A stretch of 64,000 nt of DNA, taken from NCBI RefSeq assembly GCF_918797505.1, contig NC_092797.1, forward strand, positions 32,377,372 to 32,441,371, given 5' to 3'. The stretch is from Bemisia tabaci (Eukaryota; Arthropoda; Insecta; Hemiptera; Aleyrodidae). Each line of letters starts with the position of its first letter. Within the stretch, counting starts at the first letter, position 1. Both the position numbers and the translations under genes were made by a program. Of this stretch, positions 1 through 14,500 are shown piece after piece. The notes beneath the pieces are model-generated. The model made no database searches and had not been told where the DNA came from. It worked only from the letters and a program-made list of their open reading frames with translations.

Positions 1-308
1 AGCTGATCAAATATGTAAACATAACCTAAAATTCTTTGTTGTTCTCCAGAATCTCGTAAACTGTGCATATGAGCTTGCACTTGTGCATGTCATTTTACTT
101 GGACTTTCCTCACTTAATTCTTTTGAAATAGTGAAACTGTTTACAGTATTTATTTTTTCTTGTTCTTTTCAGTGTCTCAAAATTGACTGTGCAGTTAATC
201 ATCGATACACTTTAAGCACTTTACTTCAAGATCCACTGTCAGTTTTTAATTGAGCGGAATTTACTTGCTCGCAGAGTGCTTCCTTGTGTGGCACTAGTTA
301 TCATAAAT
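1..308. other. Upstream region and 5' UTR of ASPSCR1
   Basis: AT-rich sequence before the ASPSCR1 start. No ORF or recognisable promoter element is convincing. A splice-acceptor-like TTTTCAG near 166-172 could begin a noncoding or first-coding exon that continues to the ATG at 309, so the transcription start may lie left of the window. Confidence 0.4.
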
Positions 309-3300
309 ATGAGTATAACACTTTCTGTCCTGACCCCGACTGGGAGAAGGCAAACTGTCAAAGTAACTCCCAATACGACAATTTTACAGGTAAGGACTCA
401 GTTATGGATCAGTCACAAACTTATTATTTCTCCATCTTACCAGTGACGTGATCAATGCAAAGCCGTATTTTTCGTTTGTGTCTCTGATGGATAGCAGTGA
501 CCACAAAATTATTAGGACCATAATCTCCATCTACAGCCACCTTAAAAGAGTGGTCCTGTCAGTAATCTTGATCTATTGGATGAGGATTAACCGTGTTGGG
601 ACTGATATGCAAAAGTACCTTGATGCCATTGCCTTGCGGTCTGTCTAAGAAAAGTTATTTACAATCCCTTGTGACAGAGAATGTTACTTACATTATCGCA
701 GTATTTTGTTTCATCAATTCACCTTCCAAATTTTTTTCATCCCTCTCTAATGATCAAGGGATATAAATGCTCGGCATAAGTTGTAGAACACCTTTTTCCA
801 GCCGATTAGGGTCAAGAAGTTTTATTTTGATACCTAACTTCAACCATGTTCTCAGCTATTGACTTTAAGCTTGTTTCAGTGGGAGAGAAAGAAGTATAAA
901 AAGGTGTTAAAGTAGAGTAGATGCTCTATCAGTCGGCCTACTTCTAAAGCGGGACTGCAGATAAGTATGCTTGATTACAAGAGCAGCGGCCCCAAGTATC
1001 AAGCGAGATTCCATGAGCAAGTGTGGAAATTTTTTGGTGAAAAGGCTTTTTCTTTTTAGCAGAAACTGAGGAAAAACAGAGATTCACGCTTATTTTTAAA
1101 ATTTTGCTCACCCTGTGTGTTGGACGGTTTTGATTGAGTTTGAGATGGCAACTAATTTTTGCTTCGCTAAACTATCAGCACCCCTCTGTACAAATGCGTT
1201 GTAGAATTATTTATCACTGTCTGAAACCGTAAGCAGGAACTTAAATAGAGGATCCTCTTTAACATCAAGAGAGTTAGTAAGCCAATTTGACACTAATTTC
1301 TCATCTACGCTTCATTGTCCTTTTCCACAAAATTTTCTCGAGAAGTAAAACTACAGAAGTGTCACTTGCAGTGAATATGGCTCGGCAACATTAAAGATCT
1401 CCATGCTTTGAGAAGATTTTTTGAATTTCTCTCTATCAAGTGGAATCTCAGAAGAAAGATAGACTGGATGATGTGCTGGCCATTTGCTATACGCTGAAAA
1501 TATTGAAGAAGACATTTTTAATCTACTCTTTGAGACTTATTGAAATTTCCTTAGGTGGTATTGTTTATTACAAAGTACCTCTATCACATGGTGTCTATAT
1601 TTTTTAAACTTTTTCCATTATGCCTTTTCCCTTTTTCCATTATGGTAATATGAATGCCTTTTTGATTTAAGGTTTTAGAAGAAGTTTGTGTCAAACAGAA
1701 GCTTGATGCATCAGAATTTGACTTGCGGTAAGTTGTGTTCCAAGTCTAAATTGGTGTTTACTGCAATTCTAGATTGTGAGGTCCGTTACTCAAAGTTATA
1801 AAACCTTGTATATAAGTCTAAACTGACAGAGATCTCACAAGTATTTTAAAGTTAATTCAGTCACCATAGTATGCTGTGCAAATACAGTATGCCCAAAGTG
1901 CGTATTTCCATTGTTTTGTCCCAAAATTATCTCTCCTATCTTATTTTTTTGAAGGAAAACAAAGTCATTTTTACAGCTTGAATATCGCACAAGATGCTCT
2001 GCCAACAGAGGAGGAAATTCAAGGTTTTTAAAAAATTACGTTGACTGGTTTCTCAAAGGAAAAATAAAGTATGACAGGAAATCTGCAGCTACAAAGAGAC
2101 ACACTTTGTTTTGCACTTTGGCTATCAATCTCTTGTTAACAATTCATTGTAAAGAAATGATCTTGGTCTTAAAATTTAGAGGAGACCATTAGTTTTCGGT
2201 TGATGGTGATTGAGATAGTCCATTTTAAGATTTTAACCTGGACATTGTTGTTATATTGCTTCAGCTCAAATGTTATAAATTTTTTTACAGTTAGAGCTAT
2301 GATTTTAGTGAGATTTAGCCTAAGCTTTTCAATAAGTCCGATTTTTTCTAAGCTTTGATTTTCAACAGTTGACCAGTGCACAGGAAGCTAGTATGTCTCA
2401 AGCCCCAAGATCACCTGTGCTTCTATTCTAACCGTAGGCCAAAAAGTTGTGTTTTCATACTTCTGTAAGTCATTTCAAAAGAAAGAAAAAAAATTAGAAG
2501 AAAATTATCTGATGATCACCAGGCAGAATTGAGACATGTCAATGTTATGTAAAGGAGAAGATGAGCCTCAAAGTTTCATCCATAAAAAAATGCTCCTTAT
2601 TGAATAATGCACTCACTTTAATTAACATCTGTCCACAGCAAGATGCTGAGTTGAAGTATTTCATTCCTTGTTACAGGCATATTTTCCCCTTGAAATTGAA
2701 GTTAAGGGATAAATAATCAGATTACTTTTTCTGTATGTCCCAGACACCATAGCAGGATTCTAGACCCAAGTTCAGTAGTACGATTTTCTCAACTACCAAA
2801 TAATGCTCAGTTGGAAATGGTTGAAGCCAAGAAGAAACGGCAAGAGTCACCCGTAAACATAATGTTACAATTAGAAGATGGAACAAGACTGAATGGAGAC
2901 TTTTTGCCCAAATGTAAGTTTTTTAAAATGATTTGTTTCATCTTTCATTAAAGTTTTATTGAGCATATTTATGAAAAATTTTCCCACTCATTTGCTCTTG
3001 GTTCTTAACTGTAACAAGTTTCAGAGCTCATTGCTCCATCTGCAGCTGTTTTCAGCTGACTTTTCTTTATTGTGTTTTTCAGTAGTTAATGTTCAGTAGT
3101 TTAGTATCCTAATTCATTTAGTTTTAAATATCCTATTCAACAACTCTGTATCTTTCCTAAAAGTAGTATGACCAAAGTTGACTGACGTGTGAGCTAGGAA
3201 AAAAAAATTCAGCCAGTTATCTCCTCACACAACTTTATTGCAATCTTTCGCACCACAAGTAGCAACAATATTACAATTTCACGGACTAAGCCTTCCTTAT

Positions 3301-6300
3301 CAGCTGAGGTGATCATATCTGACTCCTTAGTAAAAGCCCTCATCTGCATAAGGAAACTAATGGCAATTGCGTTATTTCTAAAGTGAGCTGGAAATGATAG
3401 TTTCTAATTGCAAAAAGTAGTCCAGTTAAGGTAAGTATGCTGCATCTTTCTCGAGAAGCCTCATGTAGACAGATAATTGCCAGGTGACATTGATTCAATT
3501 TTTTATTTATTCGACAATTTTTCAAAGTTTGTTTAATTTTTTAGTCTCTTTGATTTTACTGCTCATCAGTGTGATCCAGATTTTCCTTTTGCTGCACTAT
3601 TAAAGCTGCTCATCCTGATTTTAGGTAGTTTGAAAGATGTAATCAGCAATTTATGCCCATCTGAAACCGGTGCGGTTGAAAATCCAGCCATCATTTACAT
3701 GCGGAAAGAGATCACTGGACTTGAAGAATTGAACAAGACAACTCTCAAAGATTTAGGTCTCACAAGTGGAAGAGCTCTGCTCAGGTAAATAATATTCTAT
3801 CATTGTTGAAGAGCTCTTTGTTCTCACCCTAAATCCTAGGAATTTTAGCTTGTGGAACATGAACATTTATTAATTTATGTCGAAATCTTAAGTATATCAA
3901 ATTCGAAGACAGGGAAAGCAAAACCAGCTTTATCCATTTCATTATCCATACACTATGATTCTGTTTTTTCCACTGCACAGACTCACATTACACAATATGA
4001 TGTTTTAGAGGTAAAAATTTCTAATTTTTTGGGTCAAAGGTTTATTTTTAAAAGCTTTCAGGAGGAAGCAATCATGAATTTTGATAAAAAATGAGGGAAA
4101 GCCGACTGAATTTGAGGAAAAGTTTGGAACTTTCTACATCTCTGGAGATGCAATCACCTGCTTTTGCACAGGAAAAGAACATATTTTCAACTGTATGTAG
4201 GCACAGAGAAGGAGAAAAACACTGGAAGTGCGGTCTGCAAAAAGAAGGTATATAGAATAGTGCTGGGTCCACATTATTCTCTGTACAGCTGCGGCCATTA
4301 CTCTTAAAAATTCTTAGATTAGATGATAAGTCAGTTTTCATAACAACCTCTATTTAAAATTTTCTCTTTGCTCTTTCAGATTTTTAAATCGATCAAAGGA
4401 ACAATTAAGCCAGCAACTTCATGTGTCAAATCCGTTGAAACCGGTGAAAGTTGAAATCCAGGAGACACCTATCTCTCAATCTCCTTTGTCAATATCAGAC
4501 TCAAAGAGCGCTCATGAATCAAAGATATTTGACGAGAGTACCTCAGGCCTTAGTGAAGCAGCACAGACTTCTGTAAAGGGTGAAGAAAACATGGACACTA
4601 TCTCTCAGGCTCCTAAAAATTCAGAAATGTCAGATGATAATTGGAATCAGATAGATGCTGAAAGTCGACTTTCATTGAAGCGAGTGTCTGGTGCAGAGAT
4701 TCCAAATGGGTCAGATAGTATGGATTGGAATGAAAGTGACTCAGCGCCGAGTGAAAAGAAACTAAGCAAATGTCAAGAATTAGTTGAACCAAAACCAGAA
4801 CCTGAACCAGAACCTGAAATTGATGTGTCTAATATTGAATTTGTAAGTTCCTCTGTAATATCTTTAATCCTAAGTTTTATGGACACATTTTTATCGGTCT
4901 CTATTGAGTAATTTTTATGGGCACAGAACAATGACAGATTTAGATCAATATGTGGATTGCATTTTGCAAAAAGGAACTAGGAGCATTCCAATGTCACTAA
5001 GATTGTGCAACTTTCTTTACCCTGCAAATCTAAACTAATCATCTTCACAAATTTTATCTTTTCTCTCAGTTCACTATGAATTCAAAAGTAAAATTATCCT
5101 TGTAAATATGATTTTTTTCATCATTTCAGTAATTTTTTTGCAAAGAATGTATGTTGCACAATCCTAGCAACATTGGAATGCTCTTGATTCCTTTTTGCAA
5201 AATGCAATCCATGTGTTAATCTCTATTTTAAAACTGCAATATTTACACGTGTATTCAGCTTATTGCTGGCCGTTTATGCAATGAGTGGTCGGATCTAAAA
5301 AATTTCTTTTCATCTTGTTAACTTACTTGCTGGCTATATTAATCTAAAAATTTTAGCCCTCACAATTGACATTTTTTACACTGATGTGTTCATAGACACT
5401 GAGTTGAATAAATTATAATTGGCTCATATTTTGCATGTGTTATTTTTTTTTTTTTTTTTTTTTTGTAATTAGTTTTTTAGGTTTTATTTTAATCTATAAA
5501 CTTTTATATGAACAGTTAGGCGAACGGGAGGCTCTCCTTTATAATTTATCAGACCTCAGGAGTTCAAGGATTAAAGATGATTCGTTACCAGATGGATTCT
5601 TTGATTTGACTTTAGATGATGCCAGATCATTGATGCGAGACTACAAACGAGCGAGGTATACAACATTATAATTTTTTTTTATAAGTTCCTTCAGGAAAAC
5701 TCCTATCAATATCTCCAAAACTTGAGAAGTGGTTGCATATAGTTCATCAAAATAGCTTCTATGAAAAAGCATTATGAATATCAAAGGAATAGGAACCAAT
5801 TGCGCAGTTTGAACTTAGATACCTGCAAAGGTTCAATTAACATGTTGTGTTACCTCCCTTGATGCCTTGGCGTTCTCCCCCCCCCCCCCCCCCCAACAGA
5901 AATCAAAAGTTTTATGGTGCATTCTCCTGCTGGGACTATGCCGGTCAGGCGCAATAAGAATTTTCACAACCTTGACGCCCGCTGGCCTCACTGGTCAGGC
6001 GCCTAGCAATGTGAGCAACCACTTTCAATCAAAACAACCGCTGTAGAAAGTGCAAAACCCTTCAAAACCGGTGGAAAGGACTGGAATGGCAGGCAACAAA
6101 TACCCCTAAAACTCACCATTTCCAGGCAAAATACAATTGTATCAATCTCAGTCCGTACCAGATGGGTGTATGGCACATAGCGTGCAAATATAACGTACAC
6201 CCACACGCACCCTTGAATACTGGAAATGTTTTGTATTACCCATAAAAATTCAAAGCAAATATATCTGCATCTTCTTGCATGGTTTGTCTGAGCCCAATTT

Positions 6301-9300
6301 AAATAAAAAATCAATGACACTGAAAACTGTCTTGGGGAGCTTGAAGTAGGGTACCAGTACTGTCTTTTAAGCCCAAAACGAAACAAATCTGTTGGGCTCT
6401 TCGAAAATAAAATTAATTTTTATGTTCACAAACGTAGTTTTTTCAAAAAATTAAGTTTTCCTAATTTTAGGGGGGAAAAACGGCAACAAAAACGTAAGTA
6501 TTACATGATCATGTCATTCTCCAAGATTTCAAATTTCTATTGAACTGTAGATTTTCATTTTTTGACCCCTGGTTTGTGAGATGGTCGATTTACTGAGAAA
6601 ACTTCCTTTCATTGCGGATCTACCTACCAGTAGGGTGTTACAAAAAAAATGTTTTGTCTCGGATTTTGGTTCCCAGTAAAAACTCTAGAGCTACTGTGAC
6701 AAGAATAGAGCTGAGAAAAATTTCGGATCCATCAGTCAATTATTGGAGAGTTAGGTCGCGATTTGTTGTACTTTCACTTTCAGGCAATTTTAACACACTC
6801 CGTGTGTTTTGAACATCGACTCCCAGTAGAAAATCTAAAAGACAAATTACTAAAGTAGAGGTGTGCAAAATTTGGCATGATCGGATTATTTTTAGAGGGT
6901 GTGCACTGTGCATCCCCCTTACACACCCAAAAACGACGGTTTTGCACGTTTTATCTGCCATTTTCTGCATGTAACCAGACCGTTCAAGTTGTTCAGGCTT
7001 AGTGCCGTGAACAATCCAAGATCTCAAGTATTTTCTAATTCCAAAATTTAAGATCTTTGGCATCCTTGCTGCATCCAAGATATCAAGGATAATTCTGAAA
7101 GCGATTTCCTCTGGAAAATCTAGCTGATCTTGGCTAGAAATTCATGTCCACTGCCTTGAAAATACCCCTCAATTGTTCAATTAACTCCTCCCTTTTTCAT
7201 CTTGTGTCGCAGAGAAGAGTTGGAAAATGCTGTTCTTTCAACCAAAGCAATGAAAGATCTCTCTGATTCTCGGCGTATGCTGGCTCATCTGAACAAATAC
7301 CAGCAAACTGTTGTCAGAATACAGTTTCCTGATAGATTTGTTCTCCAGGGTGTTTTCAGGCCCCGAGAAACCGTACAACATGTTTTGAGTTTCGTTAAGC
7401 AGTTCATCCAGAACCCTGAATCTGAATTCTACCTCTGTAAGTTCCGTTTTTAACTTCATTCATCCAAATTTAGTCGTCTTTGCTATTTTCATGCTTTTTC
7501 TCATGTAGGTGGCTAATTTGACAATTAATGGATTTCATTTTTTCCTGTTATCACTATTATTTGTTCAATATTTTGACATTGTTCTTCATTCATAGTAAGT
7601 TTTTCATCATTATTAGAAATTAGTCAATCAGCTCATTCGGCTACATCTCTCTTGCATTTTATCATTTTGATCATCTCAGGACTTTTTTGTTAATCAAGAC
7701 TATTAGATCAGTTTCTCTAGATGAGAAAGAAAAAAAAACTAAAGAAAGAAACGTTAAGGAAATGGGAATCTTTTAAATACAATTTTCGCTCCCTCAGATG
7801 CAAAGGTGAGGAGGTCCTTTTGTTTTGCGATCAGATTAAATTGTCAAAAACCGACAGAAAAGGTTCGAAGTTTCACTGCATTTTCGTAATGATTGTGTGC
7901 TTTGAGGTTTAATTTTAACACCTTCGCCCATCAAGGCAGTTGTTTATGATTTGCAGATCATGGAAACTATTCCAGAGTACAAATCTCCCAAGCTTAACAT
8001 TGCAAGAACAGAGCAGTCAGAATTCATGAATCACCTAGTACTTTACTCCTTAGAGGCTATTTATTTCTATTAATTTTTTTCCCCCGGCAATGAATAATTC
8101 TGTCATAATTCAGTACGTTTAAATAGTCCTGGAAGTAGGTCATATTGCTATCTAAATCCGACCAAATATCAGAAAATCCTTTTTCAGTACTTCTCTGCAT
8201 TGACAAAGCCTATTTTTCTCTATTCTTTAATGTCGAGAGTGAAAGGTGTAATTTTCAAATAACATTCCAAATCCAAGATAAAAATAATCTTCACTGTTAT
8301 TTCTCAGATACGGCACCTCCAAAAACTATTCTCAACCCCTCAGAAACTCTAATCGAAGCAGACTGCGTTCCTGCTGCTGTTATCTATTTGGGGTCCTCAA
8401 ACCAATCGAGTCCTTCTATTCAAGAAAAATACATTTCAAAGGCTGTTGAGCCTGATGTAGCAGCTTATTTTGCTCGTAAATCTAGGTATGTAGATGTATA
8501 ATGACTGATCCTACCATAATTTTTAGTGATATTTAAGAAGTCATCATGTTTTGTCCCCAAAAATTTGTAGTCAATACCACCTTCTCATCACAGAAGAATT
8601 TCATGAATAAATCGATTTATGGGCCAAAGAGTGAATTTTTGTCCTCCAAAATGAACTTATTTTAAATTGAGTTGAACTCACTCCTTGGTTGGTTAATGGA
8701 AGCATTCATTATTCAATGATTTTATAACACTTTTCTTAGAAAATTAAGAATATTTAAATCCTGCAATAGTACCCCTGAATGAGTCTGTTGCATGCAATAG
8801 ATGCAGCCAAGGGGATTAACTTTCATCTCCTGTGATTTTACATGGAGAAAGTCTATTAACTTGGCTGTATCCATGGCGCACAGTAGATCTATTGTGACAT
8901 GCTATAAAAAACCCCTCAAGGATCTTTGTCATCCGGAAAGGAGTACTAGACAAATCATTTCGCACATTGTCGTTTTAATAATCAAGCAAAGCCGTGTATA
9001 TAGTAATCTTCCTGCAAAAAATGTCAGCCTTTATGCCCCAATTTTATCTTCCAAACTAACTAACATCATCTTTCTTGTATCTGCTATTCAAGAAGTTATG
9101 CCTAGAATTTTTAAAATTTGTGTCCAACGAAAAAAGATTATTTAATCTTGATTGGGGTTTTCCATTACATGGCAGTGTATTCTTAAGATTGTCTGTTGTC
9201 ATTCTAACAACAAAAATGTAACGAAGCAAATAATTTAGAGGTATTAAAGCGTATTTTAATATGTTCAGAACTTTATACATTATTTTTACCATGGAGGGAA

Positions 9301-9510
9301 ATGTTTTATTTCAGAAAGTCAAGAAACGACACTATAACGATCAAGGAAGAGGGCTCATCTAATCAAAGTGACTATGAAATGGAGTGTCTCCCGGGACCTA
9401 GCAATGGAAATAGCAACATCTCTAGCTCTAAAAATAATCCATTCCAATATAATAAAGCACCAAATGCAAAGCTAAGTAACACAGTGCCTAAATGGTTCAA
9501 ACCAACATAA
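309..9510 (+). CDS. ASPSCR1: ASPSCR1/TUG, UBX-domain tether protein, complete, 9 exons
   Basis: Exons: 309-389, 1672-1727, 2744-2913, 3625-3784, 4380-4842, 5516-5655, 7213-7436, 8308-8485, 9315-9510. Phases agree and all introns are GT/AG, giving 555 aa, close to the roughly 550 aa of the vertebrate protein. Residues 1-75 form the N-terminal ubiquitin-like domain (start MSITLSVLTPTGRRQ). A second ubiquitin-like segment (NIMLQLEDGTRLNGDF) follows at about 90-155. Residues 160-310 are an acidic, serine-rich linker ending in a proline-glutamate repeat (PKPEPEPEPE). The UBX domain lies at about 390-465 (VRIQFPDRFVLQGVFRP, then TAPPKTIL). The C-terminus is VPKWFKPT, like the family's PKWLK end. 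In mammals TUG retains GLUT4 vesicles and binds p97/VCP; an insect role in membrane traffic is inferred. The start ATG is the only one that gives the intact first domain. Introns carry a 257-bp transposon and a poly-C run near 5880. Confidence 0.95.
4954..5210. mobile_element. MITE family A, copy 1 (257 bp, 4-bp target duplication)
   Basis: Lies in ASPSCR1 intron 5. It begins GGATTGCATTTTGCAAAAAG and ends in the inverted form; the inverted repeats run about 55-60 bp with a few mismatches. ATGT is duplicated exactly on both sides (4950-4953 and 5211-5214). There is no coding capacity. Two more copies are at 18698-18953 and 63056-63313. Confidence 0.9.
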
Positions 9511-10227
9511 TATATGTTCTGTTGAAATACTGAGCAAGCTCGAAACAGTTAATAGCTATAAGAGTGAAATAGTATGTCTGAATTTCATATGCCCAGTGTA
9601 ACATGTGCCAAATGGTTTAAAATGTGAGCAATGGAAAATCAAATCAATCTTAGCTTCATTTATTCTATCCTAAAGACAACATTTGGTAGAAAAAGAGTCA
9701 AAGGGGTTCAAGGAAACGGTCATAAATTATTTAACTCTTTTTCTGCATGTTTGAACAGCCCCCCTCTTGCAGCGTTTTTGTGACGCAGTCCCCTATCCTT
9801 TACCATGTAAAAAAAATTGGTTGAATGGCGTAACGCTCTCCTTGCCCCCTCCTCCCTAGGGCGTTACATAATTTATGAACGATCCTAATATGTATTGCAA
9901 TGTTTCAAAGTTTCACTTGACTGCTCATTTTTTATTCATTAATAGATGTATATTTTATAAGAAAATTTTTTGTCAGATTCCAAAGATAATTTGCCAAAAA
10001 ATTTAAAGCAAATTTGCAATGGTTCAAGAGCAAATGCATTAATTTCGATGCAACTTTGCAACATTGAAGTACAGTGAAGCCCCTTTGACCCTTGCTTCTG
10101 CATTTTTGTAAGTCTGAGCATTTTTTGAAAAAAAGAACTTTCCCTGTTTGAGAGTTTATAAACTGCGTATTTAATCAAGAAGTAAGAGGGGGAAAAAATC
10201 GCTTAATTCTAGGCTGGACACTTTTTA

Positions 10228-10233
10228 AATAAA
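10228..10233 (+). terminator. Candidate ASPSCR1 polyadenylation signal
   Basis: AATAAA about 720 nt after the ASPSCR1 stop codon. It is the first canonical hexamer I noticed downstream on the plus strand; real use is inferred. Confidence 0.4.
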
Positions 10234-11319
10234 AAATCTTCTTTGTATAATGCTCGTTTTGTTGTACCAAGTTAAACAAGTAAGTCAAGCTATTTTGTAA
10301 TTGGGAAGTCCTGCAATTTTAATTTTTAAAAGTCTGTCATTGTGCCACAATGGGGTTGTTGCGTGAATGTTGTTTAATTCATTTTCCGATATTTAGGAGT
10401 ATGCAACATAAGGGGGTTTTCTTAAATTTTCATGGTCGTAGGAGCCAGGGGAATCAACCTCGAAAGTTCAAAGGTAATCTGTAATGGGGTCTCTATGTGC
10501 ATCTCAAAATCATCCAACTTGGGTGACACTGCCAACGTCACATGCGTAGATGCCGAGTTGCATCATGTTATAACTTTATGACGCTATCAAAGGCTCTCCT
10601 TTAATTTTTTTTGTGTGTAAAAGTGAGTAAAGCAAGCCTGTCTATGCTTGTACGGTTACTTGGCAAGTTTCAGCATTGGCAACGTTTAAGATGAATTAGA
10701 CCTTTCAGAGGTGAAAACTATTTTTCACTGCAATTAGACAAAACTTAACTGAGCTATTTGGGGGCCTTTGACTGAATTTTGAGCTTTATGAATGCTGCCA
10801 TTGGCTTTGTTCTAACAAGTATCGTTAGAGCATGTTTTAAAAGTGAAATCCTTGCTGCATGCAACTACCCCATTTATCTTGTTGGTTTCTGAATTTCTCT
10901 GATACATTATACTGTCTCTGATACTTTTTGAAGTTTGATTTTTGCAGTTCTGAAAAAAAGCTCGAATATCTGAGGGTTTCACTTGCTTCGAACTCCGAAC
11001 TTTAGATTGCCTTAAATATGTGTCAAGGTTTTCACTTTTACTTAAGTATCATTTTGGAGAGGAACTACATAATAAAGTCTTTTATTTTCACAAAAAAAAT
11101 GCACTCTTTATTTTTCTCCAATTCTTTTGAAACCATCAAATTAACAAAAATGTCCTCGAGCCAAAGTTTATTTAAGGAGCCTCCAGGGACTTCTTTGACT
11201 TTGAATATTTTCACACTTGCTTTTTGCTGGTTCTGTGTACATGAAAAAACTTCTGAAGGGTTTAGAAGTTGACATATATTTCCGAGGATTTTTTGAGTTG
11301 TATTTAATGTTAAATCTTT

Positions 11320-11325
11320 TTTATT
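11320..11325 (-). terminator. Candidate PTCD1 polyadenylation signal
   Basis: AATAAA on the minus strand about 220 nt after the PTCD1 stop codon, giving a 3' UTR of plausible length. Confidence 0.5.
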
Positions 11326-11545
11326 ATTTACTTCATTCAAAACTTCCTTGGTTTTTGTTAAAAACCATTATTAAAAAGAGTACGCTGCAGACTGATTAAA
11401 TAAAATCATTCCTGGAGTGGTACTAAGGTAGAATTAGCAGCAATCAGCCTTGTAAAAAATGGATATATTTGTGGAAATTTAAACTTAAACATATTCTGGG
11501 GGAAATCTACTGTACAGCTAACAATTTTTCAAACAATATTTCACC

Positions 11546-14500
11546 TTAATTATGAGCAGTTTTCCGTTTTTGTTTTACTTCTGCCCATGGATGCACTTGA
11601 GGATCCTTTTTTATAGTTTTGAGCCAATAAGTATAAAATTTTTGGAACATTGTAAAGCTCTCTTGGAAAGTTTGGCTGCGGAAGAAGTCAGGAATGTTAG
11701 CATTTTCCTTTGTTTTCTTACTCTTGTGCTGAAACAGATAATCATACAAATCAAAAGCATGCGCATAAGACTGTGTGTTCTTGGAAGAGAAAGATTTAAC
11801 AATTGAGAAAGTTCCCTGTTCAAGCAAAATGCTGAATTCCATAAAGATGATGTTTTAAAAGGAAAATCTGGACTGAAGAGTCCATCAGTATAGGTCAACA
11901 AACCGAAAACTCTGCTGATTCGAAGTAATCCTCTTCATGCATCATTATTGAAATAATGATGGCTTTTAGCACAAAATCTGGTTTGATTACACTCACAAGT
12001 GTATTAAAAAGCAAAATGACCTTAAAAATTTACTAATTGTGAAAAGAAGGAAGAAAAAACCTAAACGCTTTGTCATTTTCTCGATTCATGCAGCTGTGGA
12101 TTTATGACATTTTTGCATAGTACCTACAGCAGTTAAATTTAGAGAAAATGAATACATACCAAAATTTTAAAAGCTTTAACAGCATTGTTATGTAGGGTTT
12201 GCAAGTGTTTTAAGAACAATTCATTCACTTCAATTTCCTCTTCCTTAACATACTTCATTAGATAAACAATGTATCCAAAACTATATTGAATACACGCATG
12301 TCTCATCATGGCACCAAGTATTTCAATGTTTGGGCTGAAACGTAAAAGAAAAGATTGAAATAAATTACCTTCCTGATTAAAATTTCAACACTACAATGAT
12401 AAAAAACGTCCATTTTTACTATATATTAGGCATTTTAACCAGAATCAATTCATTGTCTTGGTGCTTCAATACCTAGGTCTTTGAAGTTGTCTCTGTAAAA
12501 ATGCCTCTCTTCTTTAATTTACCTACATCTTGAGTGATCATTTGATGGTTTGCTACAATGGTGGTTGCAGTTTCTAATTCAAGGCATAAGTGGGTGCAGT
12601 ATGGCTTCATTTCGTGCAAAATCCGAAAGTTGAATTGAAGTAAAGGGCTCACAATGTGGTGTCTATTGTTCTCCCAAATTAAACACAAAATGAAATTTTA
12701 CACCTTCTCAGAAGTATAACCCTTTTTCCACTAATCACGCATTTTCGGGAAAATCAATGACCTTGACCTTCACAAAAGTCTTCTCTTATATTATCGACGC
12801 ATCTCCTAGATGTCAGAAATACAACTATTTTTTGCTTCTTTCTATAATCTGCACCCTCTCTCCATGATGGAACACCAATCTGGCAGTAAAACAGCAGAAA
12901 TGTGTCTCTGTTGCAATGTTCAAAAATTTGCGCTCCTATTTAATGTCTTAAAAGAAGGCCGAACCATGGCTTCAAGTTTCACAGAATATCCTTCACAAAG
13001 AGAAGAACTATCATCGAAATTTCCAAGAATTGAAGTTTAAAAATCTTCAAAGTAGGAAATGAAGTAGGATAGGAGGTCTACAACGCCGCAAACCGAGAAA
13101 TACATTTTTGTTGTTCACCATCGAAATTGTTCTACCTATCAGAGTATGTTGTGCACAACTACAGCAATTTAACGCAAAATTCACTTAATGTTTTTGGTTT
13201 TAAAAAATTTTAAAGAAAAAATTCTGAAAAAGTAGATTTAGCAACTATAATTTTTTATAAAGGGCAGTTAAAAAGGGGCCAAGAGGTCTACTGGATAAGT
13301 AACTGTTTATAAATGGTATCAGAATATTAGGTTACACAGGTACATATTAAATTAACTAAACTTTGCAAAAGGGAACTACTATTTCCAGCTCATCCATCGA
13401 ATCACCAATCTACATGGGAAAACTTATGACAGACATGTTGTTTCTAAAATGAGTTAAAACTAGTAGTGCCTTATTGCGAAATTCAACCCAGATGAGGCAA
13501 TCTACGGAGAAAGTACTTACTGAAATTCAGCTTCTTTCATGAGTCGCAACAGATCCTCCGCCTCTCCTTTCTTTCTACAGGACAATGCCAACGCACCAAA
13601 TGTCATAATATCCGGCTCCACATGGTGTAATCTCAAAAGAGTCATGACATCCTAAACAAACAAACAAAAAAAAAAAACTTACATTATGAAGAATCTAATG
13701 AAAATCAAAACAGAATCTAACGATCCAAAGGAGACAAGCGGGTGGGAGAACAGAAATTGTTCTGATTATGGTTCTACAAACACTTGGATAAAATTGAGCA
13801 AAACAGTTACATCTACACTGCTGTGTTTCAAGATCTCATCTATTACTTTAATTTTTTGGAAGGAAACCAACCTTTATGCTTAAAATCTTGTGGAAATAAC
13901 ATTTACATTGGCAAGAAAATTGCGGAAATTTTTGAGTGGGGATGATAATTGGATTCCTTCAAAAAACTAATATAGGAGATGAAATTTTGAAACATTACGA
14001 TAGACATGAGACTGTTTGCTCAATTCGACCCATTTACTTTTCCTTTGCTACTTTTAAAATGCAGATAACAACTTTTGACATGAACATGAGCTTCCGAAGT
14101 ACAATAGAAAAAAACATACTCAAAACCTTCCACATTTAGCAAAACAGTTTTAGTTTTGCCACACTGGAGGAATATTGCTGTTGAAGATTTTCCAGCACGA
14201 GGGGATAAAAGTCCAAGAAAGAAGCAGCTATTCTCGTATAATTAGGAATGATGAAAAGAACAAGCGAAAGAAAGCTATTGTCCGACATCTGCTGGCATCA
14301 GGCGTTCTTTTCTTCAAATTTTCCTGTATTTTGATGGTTCAGGATAAAATCAGCTCTGATATAAAATAAATTATCACCAACATTTTTTTCAACAGGCAAA
14401 AAATGAGTTAGAGACAATGACAGCTTTACATTGACTGAGAAAGCTATAGTTACGGGTATTGATGAGTACTTACTCGGGCACTTGCATAATCAAACCGCAA

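Larger units (their letters stand above)
9511..11545. other. Convergent intergenic region with both 3' UTRs
   Basis: Separates the stop codons of ASPSCR1 (plus) and PTCD1 (minus). It holds candidate poly(A) signals for each gene. At about 9713-9886 a short imperfect inverted repeat (left GGTCATAAATTATTTAAC, right GTTACATAATTTATGAAC) may be a small MITE. The ORFs seen here have no recognisable coding character. Confidence 0.6.

Noticed and set aside
5877..5894. Poly-C run (and a G run near 52363)
   Set aside because: Simple homopolymer with no associated structure; may also be of uncertain length in the assembly.
6003..7078. Two minus-strand ORFs of 112-127 codons in ASPSCR1 intron 6
   Set aside because: No domain or splice logic; composition like the surrounding intron. 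Possibly old repeat, but no ends found.
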